A stretch of 11,739 nt of DNA, from contig CAMPJM010000083.1 in assembly GCA_946886805.1 (NCBI GenBank), forward strand, positions 1 through 11,739, given 5' to 3'. Each line of letters opens with the position of its first letter. The stretch's first letter is position 1. The stretch is from an uncultured Flammeovirgaceae bacterium. Lineage in GTDB: Bacteria > Bacteroidota > Bacteroidia > Cytophagales > Cyclobacteriaceae. Below, in pieces: positions 7,101 through 11,739 of the stretch. Below the pieces are notes generated by a model. It did no database searches. It had not been told where the DNA came from and saw only the letters and a program-made list of their open reading frames with translations. The position numbers and the translations under genes are program-made.

Positions 7101-8608
7101 AGATAGATACTCCTACCTGTTTTCGTCAAATATACCGTTTCAAATTTTTCTGTGTTCTCGCCTTGAGCAAGCCTTTCAAGGCTGATAAAGGTTTCTTTTG
7201 AATAGTTAGGATGGACAATGTCTTTTAAATTCAACTCTTCAACCTCTTTTTGAGAGTAGCCCATTTTTTCCATCCAGGCTTTATTCACAAACTGTAGTGT
7301 CCCATCTGGAGAAAATATTTGAATAAGATCATTCGCATTTTCAAAAAGCTCTTTCAACTGGGCATTAGATTTCTCCAGCGCCTGCTGTACTTTTTTCTTT
7401 TCTGATATATTCTCAATTATAATAGTAATCCCATAAATTTTTCCTTTCGAATTGTTTAAAATAACAGAACTGAACCTAATGCTTATCAATTCGCCATCTT
7501 TCCTTCGAAATGTTCCTTCCAGGTTGCTGGAAACATTGCCATGTTCTATAAATTGTAAAAACTTGTATCTCCAAAAAGCCTGCTCCTCTTTCGGGACAAA
7601 AACTTCGAAAAGATTTTTATGAATTAATTCCGATTTTTTTCTCCCGGTCGTTTTTAAGAATGCATCATTGCAAAACGTAATGAGACCATCCATATTTACT
7701 GTGATAGCCAATAGGTTTGCCTTTTTCAACGAAGCTTGTAATCGCCTTTCAGATTCTACAATTGCAAGCTCCCTGCTTTTGGCTTCTTCGCTAAATTTTC
7801 TTTCCGTAATATCAACAGTAGCCGTGATATAACCAGTAAAAATACCTTCGCTGTTCATTCTTGGGATCCCGGTCTCTAACATGTATCTAAAATCCCCGTC
7901 TTTCCTTTTGAGCCTGTAAGTGATTTCGAATTTTTCTTGATTAACAGTGGCCTCCTCCAAAGCATCCAGTGTGTTTTGCAGATCGAATGGATGGACGCCT
8001 GATGTCCAGCCTTTATCTTTCTCTTCGGTAGGATTGCGGCCGGTAAAATTCAGCCATTGGTTACTGAAATAATGAAAATCAAGTTTCGTGTTGGCGATTT
8101 TCAGTAATACCGGTGCATTTTCAGCCAAGGATCTAAAGCTTTCCTCGCTTTCCAATAATATTTTATAGGGTTCTTTCTTTTCAGCGCTATTTCTTATTAA
8201 CATCAGAAGATATTCCCTATCTCCCAGTTTAATTTTATTTAGCGTAGTGTCTGAATTAAAAGTTATTCCATTCAGATTACAGAACTGCCAATCGAAGCGT
8301 TGACTTATGCCTTGTTCCGCAGCCTGAATTTTGTTCTCACCTGCTTCAATAGAATTTATATCATTGGGCTGTTTTTCCGGGGAAAGTAAAAATGGATGAT
8401 TATCTTTCAAATGATTGCCGTCACATGAAAAAAGACTTAGTGTAGACTGAGTGAAATCTACAATTACCCGATCTTTAATTAATATAACACCTTCAAAAGA
8501 AGCCTCATAAATTGTTAAAACCTGTTCCAGTACCTGAGATTTTTCGTCTGCCCAAGTATCCCCTGTTTTTAAAAAATCTTCCTTTGAACTATAATCTTTT
8601 TCCCCCAT
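4172..8608 (-). CDS. Soluble multi-PAS/GAF hybrid histidine kinase with receiver and HPt
   Basis: A 1478-residue hybrid sensor kinase. Domains by residue: degenerate PAS (about 30-140), PAS-PAC 2 (152-268), PAS 3 (286-404), PAS 4 (412-528), GAF (about 550-692), PAS 5 (703-823), PAS 6 (831-945), coiled coil (945-970), HisKA (971-1037, phosphoacceptor H977 in MSHEIRTP), ATPase (about 1083-1195: N1094; DSGIGI at 1127-1132; GGTGLGL at 1156-1162), receiver (1223-1340: D1230-D1231, D1274, T1304, K1326) and HPt (about 1368-1460, H1415 in LHTLKGNAG). All catalytic residues look intact. No signal peptide or membrane segment is seen, so it should sense a cytoplasmic ligand, redox state or partner. The expected phosphate path is H977 to D1274 to H1415 to D55 of the overlapping response regulator. 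It is the first gene of the minus-strand block; a TAnnTTTG match lies about 36 bp upstream. The signal cannot be inferred from the sequence. Confidence 0.96.
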   Translation of the reverse strand: MGEKDYSSKEDFLKTGDTWADEKSQVLEQVLTIYEASFEGVILIKDRVIVDFTQSTLSLFSCDGNHLKDNHPFLLSPEKQPNDINSIEAGENKIQAAEQGISQRFDWQFCNLNGITFNSDTTLNKIKLGDREYLLMLIRNSAEKKEPYKILLESEESFRSLAENAPVLLKIANTKLDFHYFSNQWLNFTGRNPTEEKDKGWTSGVHPFDLQNTLDALEEATVNQEKFEITYRLKRKDGDFRYMLETGIPRMNSEGIFTGYITATVDITERKFSEEAKSRELAIVESERRLQASLKKANLLAITVNMDGLITFCNDAFLKTTGRKKSELIHKNLFEVFVPKEEQAFWRYKFLQFIEHGNVSSNLEGTFRRKDGELISIRFSSVILNNSKGKIYGITIIIENISEKKKVQQALEKSNAQLKELFENANDLIQIFSPDGTLQFVNKAWMEKMGYSQKEVEELNLKDIVHPNYSKETFISLERLAQGENTEKFETVYLTKTGRSIYLSGNVNCSFENGQVKEFRGILHDITDRMRAEKAQNLYYSIANLTIHSSDLQNLYYNIHQELKKIIEAKNFYIALINRTNNQVEFPYFIDENFSNHLSHDKRKIGKGLTEYAMFKQKSLVFQEEDIIKLSKKEKLEIMGPIPKIWLGVPLRLENRIIGVISVQSYKSKTTYNDKDLELLDFISGQIALAIERKYNEEKIKNQAARLNAIFETSTHWIWSVNKDGYFTSFNQNFSNAIYKHFGTKPRLNLTDNINQQYLSNKIYILWEKRYKKAFEGKPQQFETKLKDNNNNIAWKQMFLNPIFGPDGEIAEVSGIAHDITENKLSEIAVQESEEKFRNIFESFQDIYFRCNLNGKILMVSPSIVELVGYDSEEVLDKNITDYYLYTSKTKDLIRQLVKRKSVRNFEASVIQKDGSLLQCICNIRLIYDKNDRPFKIEGVARDITKLKKTNQELMQAKEVAEKSLKVKEQFLANMSHEIRTPMNGIIGMIDLLSETKLKKDQERYVKTVKKSSETLLNILNDILDLSKIEAGKMKLRKTAVNIRKMLEKLHALFTQQAEVKQINLKYHIADNVPEWVIIDETRLLQILSNLTSNAIKFTDGGGTVYIGMQSKERRGKHHYIKVDVKDSGIGITKGNLNKLFYSFNQIDNSSSKVYGGTGLGLAISKELCELMNGKIGVYSTIGLGSTFWFTFQAEETFPEGTSFEMLSKDEEVKVKNYFGKTRPKVLIVDDNAVNRQVASEILKKAGCSVTLLSSGREAIKTLKNYIFDIIFMDIQMPEMDGIEATRRIKKMNTSKLAPIIAMTAYSMREDKEKFMNQGLDDYISKPIKANLLIKKVKEWVIKDEIYIKPEELLQEKTEIKTINYAILNQLKKYGGDEMVKNTLQDFELESKVQIDSLIPAVKEKNHKDILSKLHTLKGNAGTLGIEKVADIAAMIESKLKENSFSGLEKDIKLLKTAFKEFQKEYTNILNTKFYDPI

Positions 8609-8643
8609 TTTGTATCTATTCTCGTGCTTATAGCAAAATACTA

Positions 8644-8651
8644 CAAATTTA
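8644..8651 (-). promoter_or_regulatory. Candidate -7 box for the kinase operon
   Basis: On the minus strand these bases read TAAATTTG, a full match to the Bacteroidota -7 consensus TAnnTTTG, 35 bp before the kinase ATG. A matching -33 TTTG at normal spacing is not present; the nearest TTTG (8680-8683, minus) is 28 bp away, which is too far. In AT-rich DNA this short match can occur by chance. Confidence 0.35.
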
Positions 8652-8670
8652 CTTAATTTCTATTGCATAG

Positions 8671-8695
8671 AGGCTTAATCAAAGTGCTAAAGCCT
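8671..8695. promoter_or_regulatory. Inverted repeat in the kinase-miaA divergent region
   Basis: AGGCTT (8671-8676) and AAGCCT (8690-8695) form an inverted repeat with a 13-nt spacer, upstream of the candidate -7 box of the kinase and between the two divergent genes. It could be a regulator site or a chance palindrome; six base pairs with this spacing is weak evidence. Confidence 0.2.
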
Positions 8696-8745
8696 TAATA
8701 TCTATTATCTTATAATAAAATATCTAAAAGAATATTTGTTAAGCT

Positions 8746-8753
8746 TATATTTG
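8746..8753 (+). promoter_or_regulatory. Candidate -7 box for miaA
   Basis: TATATTTG matches the Bacteroidota -7 consensus TAnnTTTG and lies 33 bp before the chosen miaA ATG (8787), which would give a leader of roughly 25 nt. It falls after the upstream TTG at 8736, so if this promoter is used the TTG cannot be the start. No good -33 element is seen at the usual distance. Confidence 0.4.
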
Positions 8754-8786
8754 AAGTTGATAAATCCCGACCTGAGTGAACAATTT

Positions 8787-9704
8787 ATGGATAAAGCGCA
8801 TAAAAAGTCGTTGATAGTTGTAGTCGGTCCGACGGCAGTTGGAAAGACAGAAGTTTGTGTAACTATAGGGAGTTATTTTAAAACTGAGATTATTTCAGCA
8901 GATTCAAGACAGTTTTATAAAGAAATGGATCTAGGAACTGCTAAACCATCATTGGAAGAACTCTCCAAAGTTCGCCATCATTTAGTAAACCACCTCTCAA
9001 TCCACGAGCCTTATTCAGTTAAAGAGTTTGAAAGAGATGCTTTAAAATTGATTGAGGAAATTCACGGACGGAATACTATCGCTCTATTGGCTGGAGGATC
9101 CGGACTTTATGTTCAGGCTTTATGCAAGGGTATTGACGATATGCCTACCGTTCCGACCGAGATCAGAGCGTCCGTAATGGAGGAGTTGGAAGAATTCGGG
9201 CTTCCGCATCTTCTTCAAAAATTAGCAGATCTTGATCCTTATTATTTTTCAATCGTGGACAAAGCCAATCCACAGCGGGTTGTGAGGGCCATAGAGGTTT
9301 CTTTGTATACCAAAAAGCCCTATTCATCTTTTAGGAAAGAAAAGGCTGTAAAGAGACCATTCAATATTATTATGGTAGGGCTAAATAGAGAAAGAGATGC
9401 TCTTTATAAAAGGATTGATACTAGAATGGACAAAATGATCGATGAGGGATTGTTCGAAGAGGCAAAGGCTTTATATCCCTACAAAGATCTCAATGCGTTG
9501 CAGACCGTTGGGTATAGCGAGATATTCGGGTATTTGGAGGGAAATTACGATTATTCAGAAGCTGTAAGACTTTTAAAAAGAAACTCAAGGAGATATGCCA
9601 AACGGCAAATGACCTGGTTTAACCGCGAGAATTCCATTAAATGGTTTCATCCGGAAGAAGTTGATGAAATAATAGGGTATTTGGAAGAAAAGCTGAATAG
9701 TTGA
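8787..9704 (+). CDS. miaA: tRNA dimethylallyltransferase MiaA
   Basis: A 305-residue MiaA, which transfers a dimethylallyl group from dimethylallyl pyrophosphate to N6 of A37 in tRNAs that read codons beginning with U. Family marks in order: P-loop G14-PTAVGKT21, S-A-D39-SRQ42 with the catalytic aspartate region, M-D-L-G-T-A-K-P (47-54), GGSGLY (103-108), NPQRVVRAIEV (161-171), TVGYSEIFGYLEG (240-252) and the C-terminal RRYAKRQMTWF (268-278). Length is normal and no residue appears to be missing. An in-frame TTG at 8736 would add 17 residues, but ATG 8787 gives the usual N-terminus just before the P-loop, with a weak GAGTGA upstream. It stands alone on the plus strand, divergent from the kinase. 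No hairpin with a T-run follows the stop. Confidence 0.95.
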   Translation: MDKAHKKSLIVVVGPTAVGKTEVCVTIGSYFKTEIISADSRQFYKEMDLGTAKPSLEELSKVRHHLVNHLSIHEPYSVKEFERDALKLIEEIHGRNTIALLAGGSGLYVQALCKGIDDMPTVPTEIRASVMEELEEFGLPHLLQKLADLDPYYFSIVDKANPQRVVRAIEVSLYTKKPYSSFRKEKAVKRPFNIIMVGLNRERDALYKRIDTRMDKMIDEGLFEEAKALYPYKDLNALQTVGYSEIFGYLEGNYDYSEAVRLLKRNSRRYAKRQMTWFNRENSIKWFHPEEVDEIIGYLEEKLNS

Positions 9705-9831
9705 AAATTCTGTGTATAGAGGATTTTGCTGATTTTCTCATGGAAACTGCTATCATTTTAGTCCTGTGTTATGTAATAGATAGAACGTAATTGGTTTTGC
9801 ATAATCCAAGGCAGCGACTGCTTAACTGTCA

Positions 9832-9876
9832 TTTTGTCCTGCCGGACCGGCTCCCGAGAGAAACCTCGGGACAAAA
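9832..9876. repeat. Nested palindrome (hairpin within a larger stem)
   Basis: An outer stem TTTTGT (9832-9837) with ACAAAA (9871-9876) encloses two hairpins: GCCGG-A-CCGGC (9841-9851) and CCCGAG (9853-9858) with CTCGGG (9865-9870). The whole can fold as a three-way junction. It is not a terminator on either strand, since neither side gives a stem directly followed by a T-run. It looks like an interspersed palindromic element. Confidence 0.5.
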
Positions 9877-9941
9877 AAATCAAGGCTGTATTCATTTTTT
9901 AACGCTATTTTCCTCTCTCAAATTGGGAAATAAAATGCCTG

Positions 9942-9960
9942 CCCCGCACTTGATGCGGGG
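9942..9960. repeat. GC-rich hairpin, 7-bp stem
   Basis: CCCCGCA (9942-9948) pairs perfectly with TGCGGGG (9954-9960) across a 5-nt loop CTTGA. The style resembles short palindromic intergenic repeats seen in many bacterial genomes. It is far more GC-rich than its surroundings. Confidence 0.55.
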
Positions 9961-9967
9961 AAACTCA

Positions 9968-9985
9968 CCCGCCGAAAAAGGCGGG
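9968..9985. repeat. GC-rich hairpin, 6-bp stem
   Basis: CCCGCC (9968-9973) pairs with GGCGGG (9980-9985) across the loop GAAAAA. It follows the previous hairpin by 7 bp, so the two are probably parts of one element. No T-run follows, which argues against a terminator. Confidence 0.5.
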
Positions 9986-10147
9986 CTTAAACAGCTTTTA
10001 TTTCTGATCCAATTTGGTGAGGAAAATACCTAAAATGAATAAGGCCGGTCGTATAATTCAATCTCATTTACTTACCCAACGTTTACCATCTACTGCAATT
10101 AATATAGAACTTAATAACTTTTAGAATAAGCTATCGTATGAGAAAAC

Positions 10148-10939
10148 ATGATCATAAAATCCAGTAAAAAAGTAATGCCTTCCTCCAAATTTTTAGTAGT
10201 TAATTTTCGTCTTATGAGTCTTTTGGCAAGCCTATGCCTTGGGGTTGTAGCCTCCTGCCAGATAAAATCAGAAGCTGATTCTATCATTGATAAAGCTATT
10301 GAAGCGCATGGTGGGGACAATTTAGAAGAAGTTGATATGTCTTTTGACTTTAGGGACAAAAAATATGTAGTCAAAAGAGACGATGGTAGATTTCAATACG
10401 AAAGAATTTTTAACGATTCCATCGGAGCTGTAAGAGATATTCTTACCAATGATGGGTTTACGAGAATAGTAAATTCCGATACAGTACAGCTAACCGATGA
10501 ATATAAAAGGCGGTATTCTAACTCTGTTAATTCTGTAATTTATTTTGCTTTATTACCGTTTGGCTTGGATGGCGATGCCGTAAATAAAAAATATTTGGGG
10601 GAAACAACTATTAAAAACATACCCTACTTTGAGATTTTGGTGAGCTTTGAAGAGGAAGGTGGAGGGGAAGACCATGAAGATATCTACATGTACTGGATCA
10701 ACCAGCAAACATTTACGATGGATTATCTAGCTTATGCATACCATGTTGAGGGCGGCGGCACCCGGTTCAGAGAAGCTATAAATGCGAGAGAAATGGGAGG
10801 AATTCTATTTCAGGACTATATAAATTACGATTATAAGGGAGATACTACCGACCTTCATAGGTATGAGACACTATTTGAGGAAGACAAGCTCGTGGAGTTG
10901 TCGAGAATCTTATTGGAGAATATTGAAGTGGAAGATTGA
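10148..10939 (+). CDS. DUF6503-like lipoprotein
   Basis: A 263-residue putative lipoprotein. The N-terminus has a basic start, a hydrophobic stretch (about 23-36) and a lipobox V-A-S-C37, so signal peptidase II should cut before Cys37 and leave a lipid-anchored protein of about 227 residues. The mature part begins with I-x-x-A-I-E-A-H-G-G (about 50-56), continues with F-D-F-R-D-K-x-Y (66-73), S-V-N-S-V-I-Y-F-A-L-L-P-F (126-138) and an acidic E-E-E-G-G-G-E-D-H-E-D (about 168-178), and ends near E-G-G-G-T-R-F-R-E-A. I recognise this pattern from memory as DUF6503, a Bacteroidota family of unknown function; the beta-rich makeup recalls outer-membrane lipoprotein carrier-like folds, which is only inference. 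ATG 10148 is used; Met10 (10175) would also leave a working signal. It appears to be a single gene, flanked on both sides by repeat-bearing non-coding DNA. Confidence 0.8.
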   Translation: MIIKSSKKVMPSSKFLVVNFRLMSLLASLCLGVVASCQIKSEADSIIDKAIEAHGGDNLEEVDMSFDFRDKKYVVKRDDGRFQYERIFNDSIGAVRDILTNDGFTRIVNSDTVQLTDEYKRRYSNSVNSVIYFALLPFGLDGDAVNKKYLGETTIKNIPYFEILVSFEEEGGGEDHEDIYMYWINQQTFTMDYLAYAYHVEGGGTRFREAINAREMGGILFQDYINYDYKGDTTDLHRYETLFEEDKLVELSRILLENIEVED

Positions 10940-10993
10940 TTTTTGAGCAGTCTTTGCGGTGCCTTAAATCGGAAATTCAAAGTCTAATTAGGC

Positions 10994-11065
10994 TCATTGC
11001 CATTGTGTAATAAATTCGCTACTTGATGAGACTTAGTTCCTATTATCATTCAGAAAGAAACTTGT
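10994..11065. repeat. Diverged direct repeat, copy 1
   Basis: Begins TCATTGCCATTGTGTAAT (10994-11011), differing at one base from the start of copy 2. Further on, TTCC-x-ATT-x-TCATTCA (11037-11052) matches copy 2 with two changes, and CTTGT (11061-11065) is shared. The matching blocks keep the same order and an offset of 240-244 bp. The segments between blocks are much less alike. Confidence 0.5.
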
Positions 11066-11236
11066 TAAAAACTTGCAGCGAGGGAGACGATAAATGCTGC
11101 AGTTTCATGAGCTGTAATGCAATATGCGACAAGTTCCGGGGAATGACAATTCATTTCTTGCCACCGTGAGGACACATGCGGCGACTGTGGAAATCTTGCA
11201 GGGCAGTGAATTATAAGCACTGTAGCTTGCGATGCA

Positions 11237-11305
11237 TCATTGCCATTGCGTAATCAGTCTACTATTAAATGGCACATCGATTCCGATTTTCATTCACAAG
11301 CTTGT
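11237..11305. repeat. Diverged direct repeat, copy 2
   Basis: Begins TCATTGCCATTGCGTAAT (11237-11254), then TTCC-x-ATT-x-TCATTCA at 11281-11296 and CTTGT at 11301-11305, collinear with copy 1. The gap between the two copies (11066-11236) may hold a further, poorer copy, since TGTAAT, AGTTCC and ATTCA recur there, but with shifted spacing. Confidence 0.5.
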
Positions 11306-11379
11306 CATTCATTAGCAATTTAAACATACCAAGGCTATTTGCCCTGGAAATGACTATTCAAATGGACGCATCTGGTAAC

Positions 11380-11739
11380 CTAATTTCTCTTTCGAACATA
11401 AACATTGCCACTAATTGACTCTAAATTTATAATTTCCCCACCTCCATTTAGCTTTCCTTTTAACTCATAGCCTACTATGGGATTATCCTGACGGTTAGCA
11501 AATTTTATGTCTAGATCTGTGTAAACCTCCCCAGTTATTGATTTTAGTTGAAAATCAGCTTTTTTGCGGGGAGAACTGCTTAAATCAACAAAACCACTTA
11601 TCGATTTGGCTTCCACAGCACCGTTTCTATCTTCCAATAAAATATTTCCTGATATGGTTTCTATTTTTAAATCTGTTTCAGAGGATAAATATATCGTATA
11701 TTTTATGCTGCTACAGATTGAATATCCATCTTTACCATT
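11380..11739 (-). CDS. DUF4097-like beta-repeat protein, C-terminal part (5' end outside window)
   Basis: The open frame continues without a stop to the right edge, so 119 C-terminal residues are visible and the TTG at 11635-11637 is internal. The sequence is a series of short beta-strand repeats built on an S-I-S/T-G-x-V/I pattern: T-I-S-G-N-I, S-I-S-G-F-V-D-L, S-I-T-G-E-V-Y-T-D-L and a final S-I-S-G-N-V-Y-V-R-K-R just before the stop. This is the hallmark of DUF4097-type (putative adhesin/auto-transporter-like) beta-solenoid proteins, which in Bacteroidota are often exported and encoded near extracytoplasmic sigma or anti-sigma genes; that neighbourhood lies beyond the window. A Gly-rich turn (L-N-G-G-G-E) precedes the final repeat. 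The function is unknown and the N-terminal signal cannot be seen. It converges on the DUF6503-like gene. Confidence 0.75.
   Translation of the reverse strand, partial: NGKDGYSICSSIKYTIYLSSETDLKIETISGNILLEDRNGAVEAKSISGFVDLSSSPRKKADFQLKSITGEVYTDLDIKFANRQDNPIVGYELKGKLNGGGEIINLESISGNVYVRKRN

Larger units (their letters stand above)
9705..10147. other. Non-coding stretch with GC-rich hairpin cluster
   Basis: 443 bp between miaA and the DUF6503-like gene. It holds three GC-rich hairpins (about 9832-9876, 9942-9960, 9968-9985) and a weaker one (GCAG 9811-9814 with CTGC 9818-9821). An 80-codon open frame at 9791-10033 runs through the hairpins and is read as accidental. The final 100 bp are AT-rich and probably hold the promoter of the lipoprotein gene; TAACTTTT at 10115-10122 is a near match to the -7 consensus. 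No tRNA, terminator with T-run or convincing gene is seen. Confidence 0.6.
10940..11379. other. Non-coding stretch with diverged direct repeats
   Basis: 440 bp between the DUF6503-like gene and the convergent DUF4097-like gene. No open frame of useful length is seen on either strand. It contains two diverged copies of a roughly 70-bp unit (10994-11065 and 11237-11305), a hairpin TGCAGC (11074-11079) with GCTGCA (11096-11101), and a short stem CAGTG/CACTG around 11204-11222. No clear T-run terminator was found for either flanking gene. It reads as degraded repetitive sequence. Confidence 0.5.

Noticed and set aside
8736..8786. MiaA start at TTG 8736
   Set aside because: It would place 17 extra residues before the normal N-terminus, and the candidate -7 box at 8746-8753 lies downstream of it.
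9853..9879. Possible terminator of miaA
   Set aside because: The stem is followed by an A-run on the plus strand, and on the minus strand no T-run follows the stem, so it does not fit a Rho-independent terminator.
9791..10033. 80-codon open frame after miaA
   Set aside because: It runs straight through three palindromic hairpins, has no recognisable protein pattern and no ribosome site. Best explained as chance translation of a non-coding repeat.
10111..10374. Minus-strand 87-codon open frame over the start of the DUF6503-like gene
   Set aside because: It is antisense to a gene with a clear lipobox and family-like pattern, and its product has no recognisable features.

Overview
The window reads as a chromosomal segment of a Bacteroidota bacterium, most likely a Cytophagales-type lineage. 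The reasons are the AT-rich coding style, the scarcity of clear Shine-Dalgarno sites, sequences matching the Bacteroidota TAnnTTTG -7 box, a lipoprotein resembling the Bacteroidota family DUF6503, and an RqcH with a Bacteroidota-like N-terminus. This placement is an inference from protein style and not a database match.

Layout. Bases 1-299 hold the C-terminal end of pyruvate kinase, closed by a strong intrinsic terminator (317-347). A PAP2-type membrane phosphatase follows on the plus strand (444-1154). Its stop overlaps the stop of a minus-strand block by 6 bp. That block, read from 8608 down to 1149, is a compact run of five genes: a 1478-residue soluble hybrid histidine kinase (six PAS-like domains, GAF, HisKA, ATPase, receiver, HPt), a receiver-only response regulator overlapping it by 14 nt, a small 91-residue protein of unknown function, a PhnP-like metallo-beta-lactamase-fold phosphodiesterase joined by a TTGA overlap, and, after 59 bp, rqcH (NFACT family, ribosome-associated quality control). 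miaA (tRNA dimethylallyltransferase) diverges from the kinase at 8787-9704.

The right part is looser. A 443-bp intergenic stretch (9705-10147) carries a cluster of GC-rich hairpins. It is followed by a DUF6503-like lipoprotein gene (10148-10939), a 440-bp non-coding stretch with a diverged direct repeat, and the C-terminal part of a minus-strand DUF4097-like beta-repeat protein that runs off the right edge.

How the genes may work together. The kinase, its HPt domain and the receiver-only protein can form a full His-Asp-His-Asp phosphorelay in the cytoplasm, with no DNA-binding output encoded nearby. The same strand and tight packing tie this relay to a phosphodiesterase-fold enzyme and to the RqcH tailing factor. 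I see no known defence system, CRISPR array, tRNA, rRNA or transposase gene. The most unusual points are the link between the phosphorelay, the PhnP-like enzyme and rqcH, and the two repeat-bearing non-coding stretches around the DUF6503-like gene.
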